Assembly: GCF_022206305.1 (NCBI RefSeq)
Contig: NZ_JAKOIW010000017.1
Span: 62,968 to 126,967 of the forward strand
Reading direction: 5' to 3'
DNA: 64,000 bases
Source: Gordonia sp. 'Campus'
GTDB taxonomy: Bacteria; Actinomycetota; Actinomycetes; Mycobacteriales; Mycobacteriaceae
The notes under the pieces were generated by a model that had not been told where the DNA came from, did no database searches, and saw nothing but the letters and a program-made list of their open reading frames with translations. Within the stretch, counting starts at the first letter, position 1; each line of letters begins with the position of its first letter. The translations under genes and the position numbers were made by a program. Of the stretch, positions 9,144 to 21,384 are shown in pieces.

Positions 9144-10184
9144 GTGGCCGACACACATCGCATCAATTTCGCCCCCGTCGACATCGAGATGGAGGTGGGC
9201 GAGGACGAGACCATCCTCGACGCCGCCTTCCGGCAGGGCATCCACCTCATGCACGGGTGCCGGGAGGGCCGGTGCTCGGCATGCAAGTCCTACATGCTCG
9301 ACGGCGATGTCCAGATGGACGACTACTCGACGTTCGCCTGCAACGACGCCGAAGAGGCCGAGGGGTACGTACTGCTCTGCCGCACGTATGCCTACAGCGA
9401 CTGCGACATCGAGTTGCTGAACTTCGACGAGGACGAATTGCTCGGCGGCGCACCAATTCAGGACGTTCGCACCCGCGTCGCCGCGGTGGAGCCGATGACC
9501 AAGGACATCGTGTCGCTGCGGCTCGACGTCGTCGAACCGGAGACCTTCGAGTTCAAGGCCGGCCAGTACGTGGACCTCATGATCCCCGGAACGCAGGAGA
9601 AGCGGTCGTTCTCCATCGCCACCACCCAGTCCACCCCGGACCGGCTCGAGTTCCTCATCAAGAAATATCCCGGCGGGGTCTTCGCCGGGATGCTCGAGAA
9701 CGGACTCGAACCGGGGACCGAGATCATGGTCAACGGCCCCTACGGCTCGTGCACCCTCCGCAACGGACACGTGCTCCCGCTCGTCTGCATCGGCGGCGGG
9801 GCGGGAATGGCGCCGCTGCTGTCGCTCCTGCGGCACATCAGCGAAGCAGGAATTCAGCGCCCCGTGCGTTTCTACTACGGCGCCCGGAGCGCGGCCGACC
9901 TCTTCTGTCTCGACGAGATCGCCGCTCTCGGCGAGAAGATCGAGGATTTCGCCTTCACCGCGTGTCTGTCCGAATCCGCCGTCGACGTACCCGTAGGTGT
10001 CACGGTCGCCGAGGGCAACGTCACCGACATCGTCGACGGTCGCGAATCCGACCTCTCCCGAACGGAGGTGTACTTCTGCGGCCCCCCGCCCATGGTCGAC
10101 GCGGCATTGGCTCTCGCCGAACAACATTCGGTGCCACGCGACCAGATCTTCTACGACAGTTTCACCAGCCCGGCATTCGACTAG
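9144..10184 (+). CDS. prmB: Propane monooxygenase reductase
   Basis: PrmB passes electrons from NADH through FAD and a [2Fe-2S] cluster to the hydroxylase. The 346-residue protein has an N-terminal plant-type ferredoxin domain (CREGRCSACKSY with a fourth Cys in LLCRTY), an FAD domain (KRSFSIATT, the R-x-Y/F-S motif) and an NAD domain (VCIGGGAGMAPLLSLL, then YFCGPPPM). The start is GTG 9144 with AGGAG five bases upstream. The upstream extension of the frame lies inside prmA and is not coding. Confidence 0.95.
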   Translation: MADTHRINFAPVDIEMEVGEDETILDAAFRQGIHLMHGCREGRCSACKSYMLDGDVQMDDYSTFACNDAEEAEGYVLLCRTYAYSDCDIELLNFDEDELLGGAPIQDVRTRVAAVEPMTKDIVSLRLDVVEPETFEFKAGQYVDLMIPGTQEKRSFSIATTQSTPDRLEFLIKKYPGGVFAGMLENGLEPGTEIMVNGPYGSCTLRNGHVLPLVCIGGGAGMAPLLSLLRHISEAGIQRPVRFYYGARSAADLFCLDEIAALGEKIEDFAFTACLSESAVDVPVGVTVAEGNVTDIVDGRESDLSRTEVYFCGPPPMVDAALALAEQHSVPRDQIFYDSFTSPAFD

Positions 10185-10230
10185 TCCACCCACACCCCGA
10201 CAGCCGCCGAGACCCCGAGGAGCGCGCAGC

Positions 10231-11349
10231 ATGTCCGCACCCACCGCACCCAAACCCAGTCAGCGGGAACGCAGTTTCCCGTCCATCGAGTTCACCGACG
10301 CCGAAGCCGGCGCCAAGGAGTTCCCCAGTTCGCGAAGCCGCAAGTACAGCTACTACGAACCGGCCAAGAAACGTGCGACGACGTACGAGGACGTGACCGT
10401 CGACGTCCAACCCGATCCCGAGCGTCATCTGACGCAGGGTTGGATCTACGGCTTCGGTGACGGACCCGGTGGCTATCCCCAGGAATGGACGGTCGCCAGA
10501 TCCGGCAACTGGCACGCCTTTCTCGACCCCAACGAGGAATGGGATCAGACCATCTACCGCAACAACTCCGCGGTGGTCCACCAGGTCGACCTGTGCCTGC
10601 AGAACGCCAAGCGCGCCCGCGCCTACGACTCCTGGAACGCGCCGTGGCTGAAGTTCATCGAACGCAACCTCGGCGCGTGGATGCACGCCGAGAACGGCCT
10701 GGCGCTGCACGTGTTCACATCGATCCAGCGGTCGGGTCCGACCAACATGATCAACACCGCGGTGGCGGTGAACGCCGCCCACAAGATGCGGTTCGCCCAG
10801 GACCTCGCACTGTTCAATCTCGACCTCTCCGAGGCCGAGGAGACATTCGACGGCAGCGCGCACATCGATGTGTGGCGATCCGCCACCGAGTGGCAGCCCA
10901 CCCGCGAGGTCGTCGAACGGCTCACCGCGGTCGGCGACTGGTGCGAGTTGTTGTTCGCGACCAACATCGTCTTCGAGCAGCTCGTCGGGTCGCTGTTCCG
11001 GTCCGAACTGGTGATGCAGGTCGCGGCGCGCAACGGCGACTACATCACGCCCACCATCGTCGGCACCGGCGAACACGACTACGACCGGGACCTCGCATAC
11101 ACGCGCAACCTGTTCCGCATCCTCAGCCGCGACGAGCAATTCGGGGCGCAGAACAAGGAACTGTTCGGCCGATGGCTGTCGGTGTGGGTGCCGCGGTGCC
11201 TGGATGCGGCCCGTGCGCTGCAACCGATCTGGTCGCAACCGGCCGACAAATCCATCACCTTCGCCACCAGCCTGGACGCGGCGACCGCCAAGTTCACCGA
11301 CCTGCTGACATCCATCGATGTCGCGATTCCCGAGGAGTTGACCAAGTGA
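10231..11349 (+). CDS. prmC: Propane monooxygenase hydroxylase small subunit
   Basis: PrmC is the beta subunit of the propane hydroxylase: a ferritin-like protein related to PrmA that lacks the metal ligands and scaffolds the (alpha-beta)2 core. The ATG at 10231 follows GAGGAG by about seven bases and gives 372 residues. Family-typical stretches include [45 protein letters not shown] and [33 protein letters not shown]. Its stop overlaps the prmD start (GTGA at 11346-11349), which implies translational coupling. Confidence 0.95.
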   Translation: MSAPTAPKPSQRERSFPSIEFTDAEAGAKEFPSSRSRKYSYYEPAKKRATTYEDVTVDVQPDPERHLTQGWIYGFGDGPGGYPQEWTVARSGNWHAFLDPNEEWDQTIYRNNSAVVHQVDLCLQNAKRARAYDSWNAPWLKFIERNLGAWMHAENGLALHVFTSIQRSGPTNMINTAVAVNAAHKMRFAQDLALFNLDLSEAEETFDGSAHIDVWRSATEWQPTREVVERLTAVGDWCELLFATNIVFEQLVGSLFRSELVMQVAARNGDYITPTIVGTGEHDYDRDLAYTRNLFRILSRDEQFGAQNKELFGRWLSVWVPRCLDAARALQPIWSQPADKSITFATSLDAATAKFTDLLTSIDVAIPEELTK

Positions 11350-11690
11350 CCATGCAATTCGGCGCGGAGACCGAGTTCTCCAACATGTGCGGCGTGACCC
11401 TCATGAACACCCCGATCGGCCGCGTGGTGGCCGATGTGATGGGCGCCAAGGAAGGCGTCGAGCTCACCGAGTACCCGTCGATGATCCGGGTCGACGGCGT
11501 CAACCGGCTCGAGTTCGACTACGACGAGCTGACCGACGCGCTCGGCCAGGACTTCGACGGCTCGATCTTCGAGGAGATCAGCTCCACCCACTACGGGCGG
11601 ATGGTGCACCTCGACGACCGGACCTTCCTGTTCGCCAGCCCGGAGGACGCCGCCGAGTACATCGGCTTCGACCTCACCGCATCCAGCTGA
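11346..11690 (+). CDS. prmD: Propane monooxygenase coupling (regulatory) protein
   Basis: PrmD belongs to the MmoB/DmpM family of small cofactorless effector proteins that bind the hydroxylase and couple electron transfer to substrate oxidation. The protein has 114 residues from the GTG that overlaps the prmC stop, or 112 from the ATG at 11352. Visible family features are [20 protein letters not shown] and [22 protein letters not shown] strong hairpin follows 14 bases after the stop. Confidence 0.94.
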   Translation: MTMQFGAETEFSNMCGVTLMNTPIGRVVADVMGAKEGVELTEYPSMIRVDGVNRLEFDYDELTDALGQDFDGSIFEEISSTHYGRMVHLDDRTFLFASPEDAAEYIGFDLTASS

Positions 11691-11704
11691 GCCGGACCCG
11701 AACC

Positions 11705-11748
11705 TACGTCGTGACCGCCGGCGGACCGCTCCCGGCGGTCACGACGTA
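11705..11748 (+). terminator. 17-bp hairpin after prmD, no U-tract
   Basis: Bases 11705-11721 and 11732-11748 are perfect inverted complements around a 10-base loop. No T run follows. It separates the four monooxygenase genes from the downstream accessory genes, so it may act as a partial terminator or a 3' stabiliser of the prmABCD message. Confidence 0.65.
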
Positions 11749-11861
11749 CACCAACACAACCCGCACTCCCTCCCCCGCCATCTCCTTTCGGGACAGCCCA
11801 CATCCCGATCAACCCCGCCCCATCCGCCGAGACCACAGCCCACGATCGTCAGGAGCATCCG

Positions 11862-12908
11862 ATGTACGAGAAGAACGGCGACAAGTACTTCATCGTCGAC
11901 GCCCACGTCCACCTCTGGGATGGACGCGAATCCAACCAGAAGAACATCCACGGCAAGCAGTTCATCGATTGCTTCTACGACTATCACCGCAACCTCAGCC
12001 CCGAGGACAAGGTGTGGGACTACGACACCTACACCTACTACGGCCCGGACCGGTTGATGCGTGACCTCTTCGAGGAGGGACCCGCCGACCACGCGATCTT
12101 CCAGGCCACCATGTTGAGCGACTTCTACGTCAACGGCTTCGCGCAGGTCGACGACTCGCTCAAGCTGTGCGAGGACAATCCCGGTCTGCTGACCTACAAC
12201 CACGCCTACGATCCCCGCCACGGCGAGGCGGGTCTCGAGCAGCTGCGCCGTGACGCCGAGGTGATGAACCTCAAGGGAGTCAAGCTCTACACCGCCGAAT
12301 GGTTCGGCGACTCACGCGGTTACAAACTCGACGACGCCTGGTCGCGCCGCTACCTCGAGGAGTGCATCAAGCTCGGCATCAAGAACGTCCACATCCACAA
12401 GGGCCCCACCATCCGGCCGCTGGACCGGGACGCCTTCGACGTCGCCGACGTCGACAAGGTGGCCACCGACTATCTGGACCTGAACTTCGTCGTCGAGCAC
12501 GTCGGCCTCCCGCGTCTCGAGGACTTCTGCTGGATCGCGACCCAGGAGTCGAATGTGTTCGGCGGCCTGGCCGTGGCCATCCCGTTCATCCACACCCGTC
12601 CGCGGTATTTCGCCCAGATCATCGGCGAGCTCCTCTACTGGATCGGCGAGGACAAGATCCTGTTCGCCAGCGACTACGCGCTGTGGACCCCGCAGTGGCT
12701 GGTCGAGAAGTTCGTCGACTTCCAGATCCCGGAGGACATGACCGAATACGCACCGATCACCGTCGAGCAGAAGAAGAAGATCCTCGGCCTCAACGCAGCT
12801 GCGCTGTACCCGCACATCGAGGTGCCCGAGGAGCTCCGATTGCCCACCAGCGCAGCCGATCCGGAGGCCGAGGTGGCAGCCGGCGCGAAGGATGCGGTGA
12901 ACGCATGA
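11862..12908 (+). CDS. Amidohydrolase-family protein of the propane operon
   Basis: This 348-residue protein has the amidohydrolase-2 TIM-barrel fold. Metal-site candidates are the H-x-H in VDAHVHLWDG, a central His in HIHKGP, FVVEHVGLPR and the late Asp in FASDYALW. The same gene follows prmD or mimD in other propane/acetone-oxidising actinobacteria. Its role there is not established to my knowledge; it might support assembly or metabolise a downstream intermediate. About 170 bases and a hairpin separate it from prmD. The next gene overlaps its stop by four bases (ATGA). Confidence 0.88.
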   Translation: MYEKNGDKYFIVDAHVHLWDGRESNQKNIHGKQFIDCFYDYHRNLSPEDKVWDYDTYTYYGPDRLMRDLFEEGPADHAIFQATMLSDFYVNGFAQVDDSLKLCEDNPGLLTYNHAYDPRHGEAGLEQLRRDAEVMNLKGVKLYTAEWFGDSRGYKLDDAWSRRYLEECIKLGIKNVHIHKGPTIRPLDRDAFDVADVDKVATDYLDLNFVVEHVGLPRLEDFCWIATQESNVFGGLAVAIPFIHTRPRYFAQIIGELLYWIGEDKILFASDYALWTPQWLVEKFVDFQIPEDMTEYAPITVEQKKKILGLNAAALYPHIEVPEELRLPTSAADPEAEVAAGAKDAVNA

Positions 12909-13681
12909 CCGCACTGGCCCACCGTCCGGCGCCCGGCGTCGGACCCGCGACCCGACTCGAGCACGACGTCCTGGCCGCGCTGGACACGGTCCTCGACCCC
13001 GAACTCGACGAGCCGATCACCGATCTCGCCTTCGTCCGGTCGATCCTGATCGACGACACCGGGGTGACGGTCCATCTGCGCCTGCCGACCTCGTTCTGCT
13101 CGCCGAACTTCGCCTACCTGATGGGTTCGGACGCCCTCGACGCGCTCGAGGACATCAACGGGATCGGTCAGGTACGGGTGCTGCTCGACGATCATCACGA
13201 CAGCGAGAAGATCAATTCCGGTCTGGACGCCCACGCGGGGTACCGGGGCACGTTCGGGGTGGAGGCGCTCGACAGTCTCGACGAGCTACGAATGACGTTC
13301 CGGCGCAAGGCGCACACCGCCGCGATGGAGCGCTGCGTCGCGGCCGAGATCACCGCCGGTCGTGTGCTCGTGTCCGAGGTCGACCGCCTCGCGCTCCGCG
13401 ACCTCCCCCGGGGTCACCGCAAGTCGGCACTGCTGCGCAGACGGATGGAGCTGGGCCTGAGCGTGTGCCCCAACAGCCTCGTCGTCGTCGACGAGGAGGG
13501 TCGGCCGCTACCGCCCGAGCAGGTACCGATGCGTCTGCGTTTCGCGCGCTCGGTGCGGATCTCGATGGAGGGCAACAGCCACTTCTGCCGCGGCCTGCTC
13601 GCCACCCGTTACGCCGACGACACCGCCTGCGACGGCCGGAGCGGGCCGGTCATCACCAACCTCCGAACGGAACAGGAGTAA
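12905..13681 (+). CDS. DUF59 (MIP18/PaaD-like) iron-sulfur assembly domain protein
   Basis: The N-terminal ~110 residues form a DUF59 domain (LDTVLDPELDEPITDLAFVRSI, then LRLPTSFCSPNFAYLM), a domain found in Fe-S cluster assembly factors such as PaaD and SufT. The remaining ~140 residues form a family-specific extension ending in cysteine-containing sequence (HFCRGLLA, DTACDG). The ATG overlaps the amidohydrolase stop, so the two are coupled. By context it likely helps maturation of the metal centres of the Prm monooxygenase or its reductase; that is inference. Confidence 0.85.
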   Translation: MTALAHRPAPGVGPATRLEHDVLAALDTVLDPELDEPITDLAFVRSILIDDTGVTVHLRLPTSFCSPNFAYLMGSDALDALEDINGIGQVRVLLDDHHDSEKINSGLDAHAGYRGTFGVEALDSLDELRMTFRRKAHTAAMERCVAAEITAGRVLVSEVDRLALRDLPRGHRKSALLRRRMELGLSVCPNSLVVVDEEGRPLPPEQVPMRLRFARSVRISMEGNSHFCRGLLATRYADDTACDGRSGPVITNLRTEQE

Positions 13682-13684
13682 GCC

Positions 13685-16470
<2,786 letters not shown>

Positions 16471-16557
16471 CCCGGCTCGGCCATCAACACGCCGGCCGGC
16501 AACACGTACGGCCGGCCGCACGACCCCGGCGGGGACGTCACCGCACAACGGTGACGG

Positions 16558-16605
16558 GGGCCGGTCGCGATCGAATTCGTTCTCGGCGTGGATCGCGACC
16601 GGCCC
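16558..16605 (+). terminator. Hairpin at the end of the prm operon
   Basis: GGGCCGGTCGCGATC at 16558-16572 pairs perfectly (15 bp) with 16591-16605 around an 18-base loop, about 90 bases after the chaperonin stop. A T run is lacking, as is common for terminators in this group. Confidence 0.65.
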
Positions 16606-16720
16606 ACCACCGGCACACGTCGGCGCCCGGCGCAGGTGTCTGTACCCCGCAACGCAGTCGCCCGCCCCTGCGCGCACCCCGTTTCATGCCCGCGACCAGC
16701 GCCGATTCTGTACACTGCTG

Positions 16721-16741
16721 GTGATGTGAGACGTACATCAC
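16721..16741. promoter_or_regulatory. Inverted repeat upstream of the MimR-like gene
   Basis: GTGATGT and ACATCAC flank a 7-base centre that, with the last bases of the left arm, contains GTGAGACG, the half-site also seen at 7310-7317 before prmA. It ends 21 bases before the proposed GTG start of the activator and could serve in autoregulation. Confidence 0.45.
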
Positions 16742-16762
16742 AGTAGGGAGTTGTCTACCCCG

Positions 16763-18556
16763 GTGAATGACCAGCCCGCAGCCCAGGCCCAGCACTCGAC
16801 CATTTTCGTCGCGCAGGCGCGCGAGCGCTTCCTCAGTGACGACCCCGTTCCCGACGGCCGGATCGAGGAGACGGTCCGCGACGCCATCTCGACGTCGTGG
16901 AGACGCTCCCGCTCCTTCAAGGTGCAGGCGGACCGGCTCGAACTCCCCTTCGTCCGCGAGCCCAACACCGACAGCCCGTTGATGAGTGCGGCCCGGCCGG
17001 TCCTCGACCAGCTCGCCGTCGACCTGTCGGCCGAACCGGTCAGCATCATCCTGACCTCCCCTGACGGCGTGGTGCTCTCCCGGGCCACCGGCAGCGGGGA
17101 GCTGCTCGGCGCGCTCGACGCCGTCTCGCTCGCCCCCGGCTACAGCTACAGCGAAGAGCACGCCGGCACCAACGGGATCGGGACCGCACTCGAGACCCGG
17201 CAGGCGACACTCGTGACCGGCGCCGAGCACTACGCCGGATGCCTCGCCCAGCTCAGCTGCGCCGGGGTACCGATCCGAAACCCGTTCTCCGGCGGGATCG
17301 TCGGAGCTCTCGACCTCACCGGATGGGTCGAGGAGGGCGGATCCCTGCTTCTGTCCCTGGCCAAATCAGCCACCGTGCAGATCGAACAGCAGATGCTCGC
17401 CAACGCGAGTGAACGTGAATCCCGCCTTCTCGCGGCCTATCTCGCGACATGCCGACGGGCGCCGCAGATGATGGTCCTCGCTCTCGCCGCCGACGTCGTC
17501 CTGATGAACCGGAGGCTGCGCCAGAGCATCGACCCGCAGGACCAGGTGTCGATGCTCGAGCACGCCGTCGACCAGGCGCTCGACGTCTCCGCCGCCCGAC
17601 GGGTCAACACCCTGCCCAGCGGACGAACCCTCCGCCTGGCACCGGTCGTCGAGTTCTCCGATCCCGACGCCGGGATCGCGGTGTTCCAGGTGCACCTCAT
17701 GGATTCGGCACCGACACCGACGCCGCGGCAGCGCACGACCCCGACGACCCCCCTGCCCGGCATCGTCGGACGCAGTTCGTCGTGGCGACAGTGCTGCGAC
17801 CGCATCGCGCAGCACGTCGGAGCCGGACGCTGGATCGCCGTCTCCGGTGAACGCGGTAGCGGGCGATCGGCGGTCCTGCGGGCCGCCGCGGGCCAATACC
17901 GCCGCGGCACCATCCGCGTCTTCTCGGCCGAGGACTTCCAGGACGCCGACACCATCGACAGCTTCGCCGCCGAGCTCGAACGCGACGATTTCGCGGTGAT
18001 CCTGCGCGACATCGACGAGTTCGACGACGACATGCTCTTCGACGTGGCCGACGTCCTGCAGGGTCGAGAACATGCGGGCTGGCTGGGCATCACCCTGGGC
18101 GCCGGCGACATCCCGCCCGCGCTGGGAGCCACCCTCCTGCCGTTCTTCGCCCACACCATCGAGGTCCCGCCGCTGCGTCACCGCATCGAGGACCTGCAGG
18201 TCCTGGTACCGACGATCCTGCGGCAACTGACCCGCGGCCGGGAACTCGCCGTCGCCCCCGATGCGATGCGGCAGCTCAGCAAATACACGTGGCCCGGCAA
18301 CGTCGCCGAGCTACGCCAGGCGTTGCGCGATGTGGTCACCCACCACCGCTCCGGGACGATCACGGTCCGCCAACTGCCCCCGACCTATCGCGCGCAGAGC
18401 AGACACACCCTGACCCGCATCGAAGCACTCGAACGCGACGCGATCGTCCGCAGTCTCGAGGAGAACGGCCACAACAAGCTCGCCGCCGCTCACGCGCTCG
18501 GCATCTCGCGCGCCACGATCTACCGCAAGATCAAGGAATTCGGCATCGACGTGTAG
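16763..18556 (+). CDS. MimR/AcoR-type transcriptional activator of the prm operon
   Basis: This 597-residue protein has the domain order of NtrC-type activators: an N-terminal GAF sensor (residues ~70-215, with YSEEHAGTNGIGTAL typical of the AcoR group), a central AAA+ domain with Walker A GERGSGRSA (Arg in place of Lys) and Walker B VILRDIDEF, and a C-terminal Fis-type HTH (NKLAAAHALGISRATIYRKIKEF). The sigma-54 contact loop GAFTGA is missing between the two Walker motifs. The relative MimR activates mimABCD in mycobacteria. The start is GTG 16763 behind AGGGAG; a TTG at 16751 is too close to that ribosome-binding site. Confidence 0.88.
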   Translation: MNDQPAAQAQHSTIFVAQARERFLSDDPVPDGRIEETVRDAISTSWRRSRSFKVQADRLELPFVREPNTDSPLMSAARPVLDQLAVDLSAEPVSIILTSPDGVVLSRATGSGELLGALDAVSLAPGYSYSEEHAGTNGIGTALETRQATLVTGAEHYAGCLAQLSCAGVPIRNPFSGGIVGALDLTGWVEEGGSLLLSLAKSATVQIEQQMLANASERESRLLAAYLATCRRAPQMMVLALAADVVLMNRRLRQSIDPQDQVSMLEHAVDQALDVSAARRVNTLPSGRTLRLAPVVEFSDPDAGIAVFQVHLMDSAPTPTPRQRTTPTTPLPGIVGRSSSWRQCCDRIAQHVGAGRWIAVSGERGSGRSAVLRAAAGQYRRGTIRVFSAEDFQDADTIDSFAAELERDDFAVILRDIDEFDDDMLFDVADVLQGREHAGWLGITLGAGDIPPALGATLLPFFAHTIEVPPLRHRIEDLQVLVPTILRQLTRGRELAVAPDAMRQLSKYTWPGNVAELRQALRDVVTHHRSGTITVRQLPPTYRAQSRHTLTRIEALERDAIVRSLEENGHNKLAAAHALGISRATIYRKIKEFGIDV

Positions 18557-18690
18557 CGCCCGGTCATCCCGCCACGCCCACGCGTTCGGGCCGGATCTCG
18601 CGGCGTCGGCGGGCGGAGGCATGATGGACGGAGCCCGACGCGGACGTCACAGAGCAGACGGTCCGCCGGCCCGATCGACGAGGAAGTGCG

Positions 18691-20469
18691 ATGACCACAC
18701 CCATGTCCCGGCAGGACCTCGAGTTCCTGCTGTACGAATGGCTCGACGTCGAGGCGCTGACCTCGCGCGACCGTTTCTCCGCGCACTCACGCGACACCTT
18801 CGACGCAGTTCTCGAACTCAGCGCCGACCTCGCCATGAAGTGCTTCGCACCGGCCAACAAGATCGGCGACGCCAACGAGCCGTACATCGGTGACGACGGC
18901 AAGGTCGTCCTGCCCGACGAGGTGGTGGCCGGACTCACCGAGTACCGCAAGGCAGGCCTCATCTCCGCCTCCTTCGACGAAGAACTCGGCGGCATGCAAC
19001 TGCCCACCGTCATCCGGCAGGCGTCCGCCGTCTGGTTCCAGGCCGCCAACGCCGCGATGTCGTCGTACAACTTCCTCACCGTCGGCAACGCCAACCTGCT
19101 CGCCGAATACGCCACCCCCGAACAACTCGACACCTGGGTCCGCCCCCTGGTCGAAGGCCGCTTCTCGGGCACCATGTGCCTGTCCGAACCGCAGGCCGGG
19201 TCGTCGCTGGCCGACATCACCACCAAGGCCGAACCCGCAGGCGACGGCACCTACCGCATCACCGGAACCAAGATGTGGATCTCCGCGGGCGATCACGAAC
19301 TCACCGAGAACATCGTGCATCTCGTCCTCGCGAAGATCCCCGGCGGCGGACCCGGGGTCAAGGGCATCTCGCTGTTCATCGTGCCCAAGTACCTGGCCGA
19401 CGGCACCCGCAACGACGTCGCGCTTGTCGGTCTCAACCACAAGATGGGCAACCGCGCCACCACCAACACCCTGCTCAACTTCGGCGACGGCACGTTCCCC
19501 GCCGACTCCGCTCCCGGCGCTGTCGGCTTCCTGGTCGGCGAAGAACATCGCGGCCTCTCCTACATGTTCCACATGATGAACGAAGCCCGCATCGGCGTCG
19601 GATTCCTCGCCACCGCACTGGGATATGCCGGTTACCGGGCGTCACTGGACTACGCCAAGGTGCGCACCCAGGGCCGTCCGGTGGACCAGAAGGATCCGGC
19701 GACCAAGCCGGTTGCGATCATCGAACACGCCGACGTCCGCCGCATGCTGCTGGCCCAGAAGTCCTACGTCGAGGGCGCACTGGCGTTCGGGTTGTACTGC
19801 AGCACCCTCGTCGACGAAGCGGCCACCACCGAAGACGCCGACGAGCGCGCCCGGTTGAACCTGCTGCTCGAGGTACTCACCCCGATCGCCAAGAGCTGGC
19901 CGTCGCAGTGGTGCCTCGAGGCCAACAGCCTCGCCATCCAGGTCCTCGGCGGCTATGGCTACACCCGCGAATTCGACGTCGAGCAGTACTACCGCGACAA
20001 CCGCCTGAACCCGATCCACGAAGGCGCACACGGCATCCACGGCATCGACCTGCTCGGCCGCAAGGTCATCATGCAGGGCGGGGCCGGACTCGCCGCGCTC
20101 GCGGAGACCATCGGCGCCACCATCACACGTGCGCGCGGGGTCGACGCGGCCTCCGGCTACGCCGACACCCTGCAATCCGCCGTGGACCGCCTGGTGAAGG
20201 TCACCGCCCACATCTGGTCGGCAGGCGACCCCAAACTGTCGTTGGCCAACGCCACGATCTACCTCGAGACCACCGGGCACATCGTCCTGGCGTGGATCTG
20301 GCTGGAGCAGCTTCTCGCCGCCGACGGCCGCGAAGGCGATTTCTACGACGGCAAACGCGCTGCGGCGCAATACTTTTTCCGATACGAACTGCCGAAGACC
20401 GGCCCGCAGCTCGATCTGCTGACGGCCCTGGACAGCACGACACTGGACGTCGAACCGGCCTGGTTCTGA
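18691..20469 (+). CDS. Acyl-CoA dehydrogenase, large (DmdC-like) type
   Basis: This 592-residue flavoprotein catalyses alpha,beta-dehydrogenation of an acyl-CoA. It shows CLSEPQAGSSLADI and KMWISAGDHELTENI for FAD binding, and the catalytic base is the Glu in NRLNPIHEGAHGIHGIDLLGRK. It is about 200 residues longer than classic acyl-CoA dehydrogenases, with the C-terminal extension seen in the DmdC/FadE5-like group. ATG 18691 follows GAGGAAG. The SDR gene 64 bases downstream is likely co-transcribed. The acyl substrate is unknown. Confidence 0.9.
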   Translation: MTTPMSRQDLEFLLYEWLDVEALTSRDRFSAHSRDTFDAVLELSADLAMKCFAPANKIGDANEPYIGDDGKVVLPDEVVAGLTEYRKAGLISASFDEELGGMQLPTVIRQASAVWFQAANAAMSSYNFLTVGNANLLAEYATPEQLDTWVRPLVEGRFSGTMCLSEPQAGSSLADITTKAEPAGDGTYRITGTKMWISAGDHELTENIVHLVLAKIPGGGPGVKGISLFIVPKYLADGTRNDVALVGLNHKMGNRATTNTLLNFGDGTFPADSAPGAVGFLVGEEHRGLSYMFHMMNEARIGVGFLATALGYAGYRASLDYAKVRTQGRPVDQKDPATKPVAIIEHADVRRMLLAQKSYVEGALAFGLYCSTLVDEAATTEDADERARLNLLLEVLTPIAKSWPSQWCLEANSLAIQVLGGYGYTREFDVEQYYRDNRLNPIHEGAHGIHGIDLLGRKVIMQGGAGLAALAETIGATITRARGVDAASGYADTLQSAVDRLVKVTAHIWSAGDPKLSLANATIYLETTGHIVLAWIWLEQLLAADGREGDFYDGKRAAAQYFFRYELPKTGPQLDLLTALDSTTLDVEPAWF

Positions 20470-20533
20470 CCGATTCCACCCCGCAGCCGGCGCACCCCGT
20501 CGGCTCATCGGCGAGTAGACAAGGGAGACAACG

Positions 20534-21295
20534 ATGTCCGTGATGGATCTGTTCGACACCACCGGCAAGGTGGTCATCGTGACCGGCGCGTCGTCCGGTT
20601 TGGGCGTCTCGTTCGCGCGCGGTTTCGCCGAAGCCGGCGCCGACGTGGTGCTCGCCGCACGCCGGGCCGAGAAGCTCGCCGACACCGCGGCGGCCGTCGA
20701 GGCACTGGGGCGTAGAGCACTCGTGGTGCCCGCCGACGTCGTCGAGCCCGAACAGTGCCAGCGTGTCGTCGACGCCGCGATGGAGACCTTCGGCAAGGTC
20801 GACGTGCTCATCAACAACGCGGGAGTCGGCACCGCCTACCCGGCCACCCGCGAGACCCCGGAACAGTTCCGGAGCGTCATCGACGTCAACCTGAACGGCT
20901 CGTACTGGATGGCCCAGGCCTGCGGGCGGGTCATGCAGCCGGGAAGCTCGATCATCAACATCTCGTCGATCCTCGGCATCACCACCGCGGGACTGCCACA
21001 GGCCGCATACGCGGCGAGCAAGGCCGGCGTCATCGGTCTCACCCGCGACCTCGCCCAGCAGTGGGGCGCACGCAAGGGCATTCGCGTCAACGCCATCGCG
21101 CCGGGCTTTTTCGAGAGCGAGATGACCGACACCTATCAGCCGGGATACCTCGACTCGCAGATGCCGCGAGTCCTGCTCGGCCGCACCGGACACGGCGAAG
21201 AACTCGCGGCGACCGCCATCTGGTTGTCGTCGGCCGCCGCCGGATACGTCACCGGACAGACCCTGCCCGTCGACGGTGGCATCACCGTCACCTAG
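20534..21295 (+). CDS. Short-chain dehydrogenase/reductase
   Basis: This is a 253-residue classical SDR that oxidises or reduces a hydroxy/keto group with NAD(P). It has the cofactor motif TGASSGLGVSFA, the NNAG motif in LINNAGVG, catalytic Ser in INISSI and Y-x-x-x-K in YAASKAG, and the C-terminal GQTLPVDGG. The Arg in VVLAARR after the second strand suggests NADP preference. GGGAG lies seven bases upstream of ATG 20534. It probably works with the preceding acyl-CoA dehydrogenase, for example on a 3-hydroxyacyl intermediate; this is inference. Confidence 0.9.
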   Translation: MSVMDLFDTTGKVVIVTGASSGLGVSFARGFAEAGADVVLAARRAEKLADTAAAVEALGRRALVVPADVVEPEQCQRVVDAAMETFGKVDVLINNAGVGTAYPATRETPEQFRSVIDVNLNGSYWMAQACGRVMQPGSSIINISSILGITTAGLPQAAYAASKAGVIGLTRDLAQQWGARKGIRVNAIAPGFFESEMTDTYQPGYLDSQMPRVLLGRTGHGEELAATAIWLSSAAAGYVTGQTLPVDGGITVT

Positions 21296-21317
21296 GACCG
21301 GCGGCATCAGTCACCCG

Positions 21318-21351
21318 TCCCTCCGAGGCGCGCTTCGCTCGCACCTCGGGG
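21318..21351 (-). repeat. Dispersed REP-like palindromic repeat, copy 2 (inverted)
   Basis: The reverse complement of this stretch matches the element at 14724-14757 with only about five differences. It contains the hairpin core CGAGGCGCGC...GCACCTCG and lies between the SDR and the PH-domain genes. Confidence 0.6.
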
Positions 21352-21384
21352 ATCCGGGTTCGTCCACCCCTAGACTGAACAGCA

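Noticed and set aside
6865..9156. A 763-residue minus-strand frame opposite prmA
   Set aside because: It mirrors prmA codons, has no recognisable domain and would leave the certain prmA gene antisense.
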